Below are positions 8,812 through 15,399 of a stretch of DNA of 42,732 nucleotides, in pieces. This stretch comes from Aeromicrobium sp. CnD17-E. Lineage in GTDB: Bacteria > Actinomycetota > Actinomycetes > Propionibacteriales > Nocardioidaceae. The notes under the pieces were generated by a model. The model saw nothing but the letters and a program-made list of their open reading frames with translations. It made no database searches and was not told the DNA's origin. The position numbers and the translations under genes are program-made. The stretch covers positions 1 through 42,732 of the forward strand of contig NZ_JAMXRU010000016.1 of NCBI RefSeq assembly GCF_024124745.1. Reading direction: 5' to 3'. Each line of letters begins with the position of its first letter. Position 1 is the stretch's first letter.

Positions 8812-9639
8812 GTGCCCACCCCAGCCGAGGTCCGCGCACAGCTGACCGACATCCTCGTGACCGTCGTCGAGTGCACCCCTGACCAGGTGCGCGACGACGC
8901 CCGCCTCGAGGACCTCGGCGTCGACTCGCTCGCCGCCGTCGAGGTCGCCGACGAGCTGGGCCGTCGGTTCGGCGTCCACCTCGAGGACGCCACGGTCGAC
9001 ACGCTCGTGACCGTCGACGACGCCGTGCGTGCCGTCGTCGAGCACCGACCGGCAGGCCGGCGTGGTCGCCGTGGTCCTGCCGTGGCGGTGACCCTCGGCG
9101 CCGAGGGTCGCGAGCGGGCGCCGGGCGAGCGCAGCCTCGCGGGCCGCGCCGACGCGCTCTGGCGGCTCGCGATGTGGTTCGTCGTGGCCGGCTTGGTAAT
9201 CGGCGGTGGACTCGGCTTCGCCGGCGCCACCGTGGTGCGCGCGACCGGCCTGGGCGGCGTGGAGCTCCCACCGATCTCGGGCCCCACCGCCCCCGCGACG
9301 CCGTCGAGCAGCCCGTCGGCGAGCCCGTCGCCGACGCCGTCCGCGACGCAGGAGCCGGAGGAGAAGCCGACGTTCTCGGTCGAGAGCGACCGGATCGCCG
9401 CCGGTCAGCGGTTCACGATCTCCGGCCGCTTCCCGTCCCTCGGCGAGGGCCAGCTGCTGCAGGTGCAGTCCCGCGACCCGGGTGCCGACTGGGAGGACTT
9501 CCCCGTCTCGCTGCAGACCCGCGAGGGCGGCCGGTTCCAGACCCAGATCTACACGTCACGTCCGGGCGAGCGGGAGTTCCGCGTGTTCCACGAGGACAGC
9601 AACACCGCGTCGCCGTCCGCGAAGGTCACGATCGGCTGA
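8812..9639 (+). CDS. Acyl-carrier-protein domain fused to a membrane anchor and extracellular domain
   Basis: This 275-residue protein joins parts that are normally separate. Residues 1-78 are a complete acyl carrier protein domain: a four-helix pattern with the phosphopantetheine site LEDLGVDSLAAVEV, the modified serine being S39. A basic region (about 79-112) follows. A hydrophobic segment, LWRLAMWFVVAGLVIGGGLG and on to about 142, is a single membrane helix. After it comes a Ser/Pro/Thr-rich linker (155-183, PSSSPSASPSPTPSATQEP), then about 90 residues of predicted beta-sheet (FSVESDRIAAGQRFTISGRF to FRVFHEDSNTASPSAKVTIG) like an Ig-type or bacterial surface domain. The positive-inside rule places the ACP in the cytoplasm and the beta domain outside. 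The start is GTG at 8812. No synthase, ketosynthase or ligase gene is adjacent. The function is unknown; anchoring of an acyl intermediate at the membrane is inference. Confidence 0.85.
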   Translation: MPTPAEVRAQLTDILVTVVECTPDQVRDDARLEDLGVDSLAAVEVADELGRRFGVHLEDATVDTLVTVDDAVRAVVEHRPAGRRGRRGPAVAVTLGAEGRERAPGERSLAGRADALWRLAMWFVVAGLVIGGGLGFAGATVVRATGLGGVELPPISGPTAPATPSSSPSASPSPTPSATQEPEEKPTFSVESDRIAAGQRFTISGRFPSLGEGQLLQVQSRDPGADWEDFPVSLQTREGGRFQTQIYTSRPGEREFRVFHEDSNTASPSAKVTIG

Positions 9640-9649
9640 ACGCCGCGGG

Positions 9650-10150
9650 TCAGACGACCTGGTGCAGCCAGCGGACCGGGGCGCCCTCACCGGCGTGCCG
9701 GAACGGCTCGAGCTCGGCGTCCCACGCCACCCCGAGGAGGCCGTCGAGCGCCTCGTCCATGGTGATCTCGCCGAGCGCTGCCTTGACGCGGAACGCCTTG
9801 ATGCGATCCTCCGGGATGAGGACGTCGCCGTGCAGACCGGTCATCGCATGGAAGATGCCGAGGCTCGGGGTGAAGGAGAACCGTGCCCCCTCGCTCGAGC
9901 CGGTCGGCTCCTCGGTGACCTCGAAGCGGAGCCGGTCCCAGCCACGCATCGCCGACGCGAGGGCCGCGGCGGACCCTGCCGGGGCCTGCCACGACAGCTC
10001 GGCGCGGTACGTACCGGCCTCCGCCGGCTGCGACTGCCAGTCGAGGTCGACGCTGTCGCCGAGGACGCCCGCGGCCGCCCACTCGACGTGCGGGCACAGC
10101 GCGGACGGCGCGGAGTGGACATACAGGACTCCACGGGTGGGGATGCTCAT
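9650..10150 (-). CDS. DUF3145 family protein
   Basis: This 166-residue protein matches the actinobacterial DUF3145 family: TRGVLYVHSAPSALCPHVEW at the start, then AGTYRAELSWQAPAGSA, MRGWDRLRFEVTEEP, FTPSLGIFHAMTGLHGD, and VLIPEDRIKAF. No catalytic motif or membrane segment is visible and the function is unknown. The ATG at 10150 is preceded by AGGAGG at 10155-10160 on the minus strand, a strong ribosome-binding site that fixes the start. It is convergent with the ACP-fusion gene, only ten bases apart, and divergent from the GNAT gene. Confidence 0.9.
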   Translation of the reverse strand: MSIPTRGVLYVHSAPSALCPHVEWAAAGVLGDSVDLDWQSQPAEAGTYRAELSWQAPAGSAAALASAMRGWDRLRFEVTEEPTGSSEGARFSFTPSLGIFHAMTGLHGDVLIPEDRIKAFRVKAALGEITMDEALDGLLGVAWDAELEPFRHAGEGAPVRWLHQVV

Positions 10151-10323
10151 CGTGCCTCCTAGCTCGAGATCCGCCTTCCCCAGCGACCTCACGGAGCCAC
10201 GCGTCATCAGTCCGCGTTGCGCCCATGGTAGCCACAGCAGCGTCCTCGGCACCAGCCCCGAGCCCGCGCGACGCTCGCGCGCGGTCGGTCGCGACCGTCG
10301 GCGGTGCATGTGACGATGTGGTC

Positions 10324-10629
10324 ATGACCTCCGTCGTGCAGGACAACCCGAGCGCCTCCCGCTTCGAGATCACCGTCGACGACGAGCTCGCCGGCTGGGT
10401 CGACTACCGCGCCGACGGCGACGTGTACGCCCTGCCCCACACCCGCGTGCTCCCCGCCTTCGAGGGTCGCGGCATCGGCTCCGAGCTCATCGTCGGGACC
10501 CTGCGCGAGCTGGCCGAACGTGACGCGCAGGTACTGCCGTTCTGCCCGTTCGTGCCCAAGGTGATCCGCGACCACCCCGAGTTCCTCGACCTCGTGCCCG
10601 CCGACCAGCGCGGCATGTTCGGCCTCTGA
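10324..10629 (+). CDS. Small GNAT (YjdJ-type) N-acetyltransferase
   Basis: This 101-residue protein is a short GCN5-related acetyltransferase of the YjdJ / COG2388 class, predicted to use acetyl-CoA. The fold signature is visible: RFEITVDDELAGWVDYRADG, then LPHTRVLPAFEGRGIGSELI (acetyl-CoA pyrophosphate loop RGIGSEL), helix TLRELAERDAQVLPFCPFVP and the C-terminal VIRDHPEFLDLVP. The substrate is unknown. The frame is open further upstream but the conserved fold begins at the ATG at 10324. It is convergent with the HAD phosphatase gene. Confidence 0.88.
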   Translation: MTSVVQDNPSASRFEITVDDELAGWVDYRADGDVYALPHTRVLPAFEGRGIGSELIVGTLRELAERDAQVLPFCPFVPKVIRDHPEFLDLVPADQRGMFGL

Positions 10630-10648
10630 GCGCGACGTCGCGGCCGGC

Positions 10649-11077
10649 TCAGCCGACCACGTGCACATCGATGTCCCGCGAGCGCCACAGGTCCGCGATG
10701 TCCGGGGCGTCCTCCCACGCCTCGAGCACGCGGTAGCCGTCCTTCTCGAGCTGGTCGAGCATCTCCCCCTTCACGACGTGGTCGGGGCGGCAGTCGCCCA
10801 CGATCCGCATGACCAGCTGGTCGTAGGGCACGTCGTGCTCCTGCAGCCAGTCCAGCGTCAGGTCGCGCCACACGAACTCTCGCGACGTCACCACGAGCAC
10901 CGCACGTCCCTGCTCGTGCGCGGCGCGCACCGCCTCGACCACCTCCGGTCGGGGCGGGCAGTCGCGCGACGCACCGTGGAAGGCCGCGAAGTCGCGCTCC
11001 TCCCCCGTCACGTGGTTCAGGATCGACGACACGTCGACCAACGTCCCGTCCAGGTCGGCGATCACGGCGTCGGTCAT
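10649..11077 (-). CDS. HAD-superfamily phosphatase, polynucleotide kinase 3'-phosphatase-like
   Basis: This 142-residue protein has the HAD motif I AVIADLDGTLVD (nucleophile D8, acid D10), motif II in VLVVTSREF, a lysine in HVVKGEMLDQLEK and motif III in VLEAWEDAPD. The order PEVVEAVRAAHEQGRAVLVVTSR with WLQEHDVPYDQLVMR resembles the 3'-phosphatase domain of phage T4 polynucleotide kinase and related bacterial proteins. It likely acts on a phosphate ester in the cytoplasm; whether the substrate is nucleic acid is inference. The ATG at 11077 is chosen because the fold starts there; the frame opens a few codons earlier. It lies next to tRNA-Met, the island insertion point. Confidence 0.85.
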   Translation of the reverse strand: MTDAVIADLDGTLVDVSSILNHVTGEERDFAAFHGASRDCPPRPEVVEAVRAAHEQGRAVLVVTSREFVWRDLTLDWLQEHDVPYDQLVMRIVGDCRPDHVVKGEMLDQLEKDGYRVLEAWEDAPDIADLWRSRDIDVHVVG

Positions 11078-11114
11078 GGGCCCAGTCTGCCCGCTCGCTA
11101 GGCTGTGCACCCTT

Positions 11115-11191
11115 GGGGCGGTAGCTCAGCCGGTCAGAGCAGAGGACTCATAATCCTTGGGTCGTGGGTTCGAGCCCCACCCGCCCCACCA
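11115..11191 (+). tRNA. Elongator tRNA-Met (anticodon CAT)
   Basis: The acceptor arms GGGGCGG and CCGCCCC pair perfectly, followed by discriminator A and an encoded CCA. The anticodon stem GAGGA/TCCTT holds the loop CTCATAA, anticodon CAT. The acceptor's first pair is G-C, which fits an elongator, not an initiator, tRNA-Met; a CAT-anticodon tRNA-Ile2 cannot be fully excluded from sequence alone. It is immediately followed by the integrase end of a mobile island, so its 3' half is the likely attachment site. Confidence 0.93.
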
Positions 11192-11202
11192 GCGTTGCTG
11201 CA

Positions 11203-11241
11203 GGTCAGCGGCTTGTGCACTCGTGCATCAAGTCGCTGACC
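11203..11241. repeat. Long imperfect hairpin between tRNA-Met and the island genes
   Basis: GGTCAGCGGCTTG-TGCA and TGCA-TCAAGTCGCTGACC form a nearly continuous stem of about 17 pairs around the loop CTCG, with one G-T pair and one bulged T. It starts 12 bases after the tRNA. There is no T-run, so it could be an integrase-binding site or a processing/termination structure. Confidence 0.5.
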
Positions 11242-11263
11242 AGCGCCGCCTGCTAACAAGCTG

Positions 11264-11599
11264 CTACGCATCGTCCGCTGCCTCCTCCGGATCGACGTAG
11301 TGCTTTCGCAGTTCTGACAGCCAGAACGCGGGCGCCTTCCCCGAGATCTGCGCGAGCCAGTTGACCAGAAGGTCGGCCATGTTCGTCAGATCCAAGATCG
11401 CCACTTCGGAAGCATCCTCGAGGCCGAGGGCTTCTTCCGCCTCGTGCCACCCGTCGCTGTAGATGCGGTGGAACGTGTCGTCCAACCACTCGCCAGCGGG
11501 CGTCTCAACCCTCATCGTCAGGAGCGCCAGGCACCACCGGGTCAGATCCTCCTGTGCCGCGAGCCGCCTCTGGTCCTCAGGGTCATTGTCGAGGTTCAT
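11264..11599 (-). CDS. Hypothetical protein coupled to the integrase
   Basis: This acidic 111-residue protein has no recognised motif. It begins MNLDNDPEDQRRLAAQEDL and continues with helical, leucine-rich segments (LTRWCLALLTMRVETPAGEW, ILDLTNMADLLVNWLAQIS). Its ATG overlaps the integrase stop codon by four bases (ATGA), so it is translated as the distal gene of the integrase transcript. No cysteine pair, signal peptide or HTH is evident. It is the gene nearest the attachment site; a role with the integrase is possible but unproven. Confidence 0.7.
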   Translation of the reverse strand: MNLDNDPEDQRRLAAQEDLTRWCLALLTMRVETPAGEWLDDTFHRIYSDGWHEAEEALGLEDASEVAILDLTNMADLLVNWLAQISGKAPAFWLSELRKHYVDPEEAADDA

Positions 11600-12760
11600 G
11601 CTCCCCACACCGCCTTGCTGAACACGTCGACGGCCGTTCCGTCGTCGTCTGGGATGACGTCTGCGTACACGTCCAACGTGACCGAGGGGTCGCGGTGCCC
11701 CAGGCGCTTCGCGACGATGTGCACGGGCACCCTGTCGCGCAGCAGGATCGTGGCGTGAGTGTGCCGAAGTTCGTGAAGGGTCAACCGCGGCAGATCGGCG
11801 ACAGCCTGCACAGCCTTGAACCGCTTGGTGACGTAGTCCGGCTGCACCGGAGTGCCGTCCTGCCAGGTGAACAGAGCGCCCACCCGATCCACCCAGCCCG
11901 CTCCTACTGCCATCCGATCCTCGGCCTGCGTGCGGCGCCAAGCCCGCAGCGCGGTCGCAGTCTGACTGTCGATAGCGACTCGGCGCCGTTCATGATTCTT
12001 CGGGGTCGTCGTCACGAGCTCCTTGCCGAGCTGGGTCGTCGACCTCTCGACGGTGATGACGCCGGCGTCGAGGTCAACGTCCTCCCAGCGCAGGCCCATC
12101 AACTCGCCGCGGCGCATCCCTGTCGCGGCAGCGAGTACCCACAGGGGCAGAAGGCGGTCCTGCGACGCAGCGGCCAAGAACCTCTGCAGCTGCGCCCCGG
12201 TCCAGGTGGTGTGCTTCGCCTTCTCCGGTCGGGGTCGCTTTGTGCCGACCACGGGGTTGACCTGGATGAGTCGGTCGACGATGGCGTCGTTCATGGAGCG
12301 TCGCAGGACTGCTCGAGCGAACTCCACCGTGCGAGGTGAGAGCGGGGCGCCGCCTCGGCCGTTCTTCGAGCCGCGGCCGCCTTCGGCCCGCAGCGTCGCG
12401 AAGACGACGTTGAGTCGGCTCGGAGAGAGACTGCAAGCGCTTGTGCCCGATAGTCGGCTTCAGGTAGAGGTCGATCTTCGCGCGGTAGGTCGCCGCCGCG
12501 GACGGCTTGAGCTCGACGGCGTGGGCGCCCATCCACTGATCGAGCCACTCCCCCACGGTGATGTCCTGCCGGCTCACGTAGGTGCCCTGGTGGACGGCGG
12601 CGCGCGCTTCGTCGCGCGCTCGCTTCGCGGCGGCCCTCGTCGCGTATCCACCACGCCAGCGCGGGCGGCTCCTGCCGGTTGCTGGGTCGGTCTCTCGGAT
12701 GACGTACGCCCACGTCTTGCCCCGCTGGACGATGCCGTCCTTCATCTTGCCGTTGCGCAT
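11596..12760 (-). pseudogene. Tyrosine recombinase/integrase, frameshifted
   Basis: The gene encodes a phage-type integrase of about 388 residues if repaired. The N-terminal part (from ATG 12760, preceded by GAGGAG; a second ATG lies at 12745) has the arm-binding domain GKTWAYVIRETDPATGRSRP and the core-binding SAM-like segment DITVGEWLDQWMGAHAVELK. The catalytic part contains TGMRRGELMGLRW (Arg), LTLHELRHTHATILL (HxxR), VAKRLGHRD (His) and TLDVYADVIPD (Tyr), so every catalytic residue is intact. The two halves are in different frames. They meet in a TC-repeat tract at 12422-12430, where restoring one TC dinucleotide gives a continuous LQSLSPSRLN. This could be real decay or a sequence error. 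The 3' end overlaps the next gene by four bases. Confidence 0.85.
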
Positions 12761-13010
12761 GACTTCTCCTCGGCAGGCAAGATCTTCGCTTCACGGCAAC
12801 GCTGAACCCACTTGTGCGCGGTGACTCGGTGCATCCCGAAGCGACTTGCAGCTCGGGTGATTGCTCCCCGAGGCTTCGCTTGCAGCTCTTGGCTGCGTAA
12901 ACGGCGGCAAACGCCCGCAGTTCCTCGTTCGATGGCGGAGCGGCCCCCCGACCCCTGGGCTGTGGTTCTACTGCGAAGGGCACGGGGCGTCGGTGCGCGC
13001 GGATCGTCAT
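12742..13010 (-). pseudogene. HTH protein upstream of the integrase (excisionase-like), frameshifted
   Basis: Reading from ATG 13010, one frame gives an N-terminal part ending SNEELRAFAAVYAAK. The C-terminal part, QELQAKPRGAITRAASRFGM then HRVTAHKWVQRCREAKILP, is a helix-turn-helix in another frame. The switch lies at about 12880-12893. Together they form a protein of about 90 residues, like the small HTH regulators found before integrase genes in actinobacterial mobile elements. Its stop overlaps the integrase start region: it shares ATGA with the second integrase ATG. The break parallels that in the integrase. Function as an excisionase or replication regulator is inference. Confidence 0.55.
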
Positions 13011-13269
13011 CGGTGGCGGGGTGTGCGTGATGCATGGCGGGAACGCGCCGCAGGTTCGTGCTGTTCGCGAGGCTCGGATCTTGGCGGCGGAGGCTGCGCT
13101 CGAGGCACCACGGTCGGCGGCCGATGCGGCGGACGTGTTGACGTCGGCGATGAACGATTCGCACTCGTTGCTGCAGCGGTTGAAGTCGAACATCGCTGAC
13201 GGTCGGGTGACCGTGACTGATCTGACCGCGCTGGGTGACTGGGTAGATCGGGCTGCGCGGATTTTATAG
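12955..13269 (+). CDS. Phage-type zinc-knuckle protein, 5' end unresolved
   Basis: The reading frame, open from 12901, carries CGSTAKGTGRRCARIV followed by GGGVCVMHGGNAPQVRAV. This is the Cys-x10-Cys-x8-Cys-x2-His-Gly-Gly pattern of small proteins found in actinophages and mobile elements. A helical acidic tail follows (REARILAAEAALEAPRSA, then SLLQRLKSNIADGRV). The only standard start codon, GTG at 13021, would remove two of the zinc ligands. No ATG, GTG or TTG lies upstream in frame, so I give the CTG at 12955 as a placeholder. The 5' part overlaps the minus-strand HTH gene, which suggests a rearrangement has removed the original start. Nucleic-acid binding is plausible; the function is unknown. 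Confidence 0.5.
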   Translation: MGCGSTAKGTGRRCARIVIGGGVCVMHGGNAPQVRAVREARILAAEAALEAPRSAADAADVLTSAMNDSHSLLQRLKSNIADGRVTVTDLTALGDWVDRAARIL

Positions 13270-13272
13270 CTC

Positions 13273-13518
13273 GTGGTCGACGCCGGGATCGAGGAGCTTA
13301 GGACGCGAGTGTCGGAGGCGCAGGGGCAGCTGCTGGTCGTAGCGATTCAGCAGATCCTCGACGGGATGCTGCGGCACCTGGTGTTGCGGCTCGAGGATCA
13401 GCCGGACGCGGTGAGGCTGGTCCAGCAGGCGTGGCCTGCACTGCCGGGGATCGTGGTTCCGCCGGTGCTCCGATCGGTGAGCGCAGAGCGCGAGTTGCCG
13501 TCAGGCGGTGCAGCATGA
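13273..13518 (+). CDS. Small hypothetical protein
   Basis: This 81-residue protein begins with GTG three bases after the stop of the zinc-knuckle gene. It is largely helical (EELRTRVSEAQGQLLVVAIQ, DGMLRHLVLRLEDQP), then has a hydrophobic/proline segment (WPALPGIVVPPVL). I do not recognise it. Its last codons overlap the next start by ATGA, making it part of a coupled chain of three to four small genes. Confidence 0.55.
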   Translation: MVDAGIEELRTRVSEAQGQLLVVAIQQILDGMLRHLVLRLEDQPDAVRLVQQAWPALPGIVVPPVLRSVSAERELPSGGAA

Positions 13519-13622
13519 GCGGCCGTCGGAGGGACTACCTCTCCCCCGGGCTGCGTCTGACCTGCGCGAACGCCGCTCTTGCTAACGGTTCGCTACGTCT
13601 GCGGAAGGTTCAGAACCGATGA
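13515..13622 (+). CDS. Very small basic protein in coupled chain
   Basis: This 35-residue frame starts MSGRRRDYLSPGLRLTCAN and ends RLRKVQNR, with a strongly basic composition. Its ATG overlaps the stop of the preceding gene, and its stop overlaps the next ATG, both as ATGA. That double coupling is the main evidence that it is translated. A DNA- or RNA-binding role is only suggested by charge. Confidence 0.45.
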   Translation: MSGRRRDYLSPGLRLTCANAALANGSLRLRKVQNR

Positions 13623-13894
13623 GCGCTGAGGCCTCGGTGGAGGACGTCCACACGTTCGGGCTCGACATGATGTCTGCGGCGCTCGAGGCACCGACCAAGC
13701 AACAGGCGGTCGACGCAGTCGTCGCCATGGTCCGCGACCTCGACGGGGACACCGCGCAGCGTGTCGCGGCAATGCTCGCCGTCGAGTGCGTCCGAGGCAT
13801 CCGCCCGCGCAGGTCACAACGTGAACTGCGGGACTGGATCCTCCGCCGCAAGTTCACGGTGCAGATGCACGGGGTGGAGCTCGACGATGCATGA
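13619..13894 (+). CDS. Small hypothetical protein in coupled chain
   Basis: This 91-residue protein starts MSAEASVEDVHTFGLDMM, has helical segments ALEAPTKQQAVDAVVAMVRD and AQRVAAMLAVECVRGI, and ends with a basic region (RPRRSQRELRDWILRRKFTV). It is joined to the upstream 35-residue gene by an ATGA overlap. I do not recognise the family. Convergent to it, after ten bases, is a membrane-protein gene on the other strand. Confidence 0.6.
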   Translation: MSAEASVEDVHTFGLDMMSAALEAPTKQQAVDAVVAMVRDLDGDTAQRVAAMLAVECVRGIRPRRSQRELRDWILRRKFTVQMHGVELDDA

Positions 13895-13904
13895 GCCGTC
13901 GATC

Positions 13905-14414
13905 TCAGCTGCGCTGAGTGTGAGTTGTGCCGGGATTCTCGATGTCAGGCGCGTCGTGCCCGAGGTCATCGTCGGACATCCGCCGTCGACCCAGCTCTCG
14001 CCTCAACTGGTGCGAGAGCACGAGGCGTGCCTCCCCAAGGTCGAGCACCGCATCGCGCCACCGGTCATCGGGCACGCCCGGGATAGCCAACAGCGTGAGG
14101 TGGTTCATGGCTCCCGACACTGCCTGCGCCTGGAACGCGAGCCGTCTGCCACCGAGCAGGCCGAGTTCAACGGCGGCTGCGGTGGCGGAGGGCATGAAGC
14201 GCACATCAGCAAGAGCTCTCGGGCGTGCGCCTACCCCTGTGGTCTTGCGGTAGATACTCAGATCTTCGATCGCGAAGGCGCCGTCAGTGAGAAGAGTCGT
14301 CCCGAGCCTCGCAATCCGCTCGCGACGAGAAGAACGGGCGGTGAGGACCTGCACGAGCGCACCGCCGGCAAGGGCGAGAAAGCCGCCGAGGAACCCAGCG
14401 AGGATCTCTGTCAT
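13905..14414 (-). CDS. Hypothetical membrane-anchored protein
   Basis: This 169-residue protein starts MTEILAGFLGGFLALAGGAL, a single N-terminal hydrophobic helix (about residues 3-25), followed by basic residues (TARSSRRERIARLG), which places the rest in the cytoplasm. The body contains FAIEDLSIYRKTTGVG, LGLLGGRRLAFQAQAVS and a helical, charged C-terminus. I do not recognise a domain. It is the last of three minus-strand genes in the order HTH protein, two-helix membrane protein, this protein, likely one transcript. Such trios are common accessory cargo, but no function is assigned. Confidence 0.65.
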   Translation of the reverse strand: MTEILAGFLGGFLALAGGALVQVLTARSSRRERIARLGTTLLTDGAFAIEDLSIYRKTTGVGARPRALADVRFMPSATAAAVELGLLGGRRLAFQAQAVSGAMNHLTLLAIPGVPDDRWRDAVLDLGEARLVLSHQLRRELGRRRMSDDDLGHDAPDIENPGTTHTQRS

Positions 14415-14426
14415 GGGTTTGTACTC

Positions 14427-14855
14427 CTAGGTTCGTGGGCTGCCGTCGGGGTTGCGTGGGCGTCGTTCTCCTCGGCGGATGCCTTCGACCAGGCAGGCGA
14501 GCGCAAGACCGATGGCGGCGAAACCGAGGCTGTCCGCCCACAGCTGGTTGCTGCGGTCGATGGTGACCAGTCCCGCGAGCGCGAGGACGAAGTAGACACC
14601 GAAGAAGGTGGCGCTGCCGCGAAGGTCTCGGCGCATGTGGAGGTCGGCGCGGAGTTGCCGGGCGTGTTCGTCAACGACCTCGCGGACGGCCTTTGCCGCG
14701 TCGGTGCTCGCGTTGAGGCGCGCAAGAACCTGCGTCTCGACGTCGAGTCGGGCGAGGCGGCGGTCGGGAGCTCGGTAGGCGGTGACGGCGCCAAGGATGG
14801 CGGTGACGACGATGCCGGCAAGGGGCAGCAGGAAGGTCATGCGCCAGCGGCTCAC
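14427..14855 (-). CDS. Small integral membrane protein
   Basis: This 142-residue protein has an N-terminal hydrophobic helix (FLLPLAGIVVTAILGAV), a charged helical middle (RLARLDVETQVLARL, AVREVVDEHARQLRADLHMR), and two hydrophobic segments (FFGVYFVLALAGLVTI; LGFAAIGLALACLVEG). The C-terminus is basic and short. I chose the GTG at 14855 because it overlaps the upstream stop as GTGA; an ATG at 14840 is an alternative start. The function is unknown. Its coupling to the winged-helix gene suggests co-expression. Confidence 0.65.
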   Translation of the reverse strand: MSRWRMTFLLPLAGIVVTAILGAVTAYRAPDRRLARLDVETQVLARLNASTDAAKAVREVVDEHARQLRADLHMRRDLRGSATFFGVYFVLALAGLVTIDRSNQLWADSLGFAAIGLALACLVEGIRRGERRPRNPDGSPRT

Positions 14856-15304
14856 TGCATGGCCACGCCGGCTGCGGCGCCGGCGACGCTGACGAGCAGG
14901 TCCCGGCCGAGGCTGCCCATCGCGTCGAGCGCCTTGCGCGCCTTGGCCTTCTCGACTGGGTCGGAGCCGTGCTCTGCGACGTCCTGGAGGGTGGCGAGGA
15001 GCCGGTCGGCCACGGAGTCGGGTCCAGGCCAAGCGCCCGAGAGTTCGTACGCTTGCCGGGAAAGGCGTCGGATCGCTTCGACTTGGGTTGGTCCTCCCCA
15101 GCCGCCGTCGAGGATCACGGCTGAGACGATTCCCGCGGAGTCGAGAGCACGGGCCGCGCGGATCACTTGCTCAGAGTCGAGGCCGGTGGCCTGGGTGAGG
15201 TGGTGGACTCTTGCCTCCTCGCCCGTGGCGTCGATGTGCCGGACGGCCGCTCTGAGGACGAGCAGGTCTCGTGTGTGCCAGGTGTCGGTCAGTGGTTCGG
15301 TCAT
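14852..15304 (-). CDS. Winged-helix-like DNA-binding protein
   Basis: This 150-residue protein has an N-terminal helical domain resembling a winged helix: TRDLLVLRAAVRHIDATG, RVHHLTQATGLDSEQVIRAA, LDSAGIVSAVILDGG. A hinge follows and then a C-terminal segment DPVEKAKARKALDAMGSLGR ending in the weakly hydrophobic DLLVSVAGAAAGVAMQ, which may contact membrane or pack as a helix. Similar proteins occur as accessory genes in actinobacterial mobile elements. It is the first gene of the minus-strand trio and faces an inverted repeat in the divergent promoter region, so it may regulate itself. Confidence 0.6.
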   Translation of the reverse strand: MTEPLTDTWHTRDLLVLRAAVRHIDATGEEARVHHLTQATGLDSEQVIRAARALDSAGIVSAVILDGGWGGPTQVEAIRRLSRQAYELSGAWPGPDSVADRLLATLQDVAEHGSDPVEKAKARKALDAMGSLGRDLLVSVAGAAAGVAMQ

Positions 15305-15351
15305 GGTGGCTCCTGCGGGGGTGACGGGATGCTGACGCTACTCACGGAGTA

Positions 15352-15387
15352 CGACACCGGGGGTCAGATTGCGGACTACCGGTGTCG
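15352..15387. promoter_or_regulatory. Inverted repeat in divergent promoter region
   Basis: CGACACCGG (15352-15360) and CCGGTGTCG (15379-15387) are perfect 9-bp inverted repeats with an 18-bp spacer. They lie between two divergently read genes that both encode DNA-binding proteins, as an operator would. Confidence 0.45.
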
Positions 15388-15399
15388 ACGGTGGTTGGG

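Noticed and set aside
12422..12430. Programmed ribosomal frameshift in the integrase
   Set aside because: The tract is a TC repeat without a recognised slippery heptamer or a downstream structure I can support; simple indel is the simpler reading.
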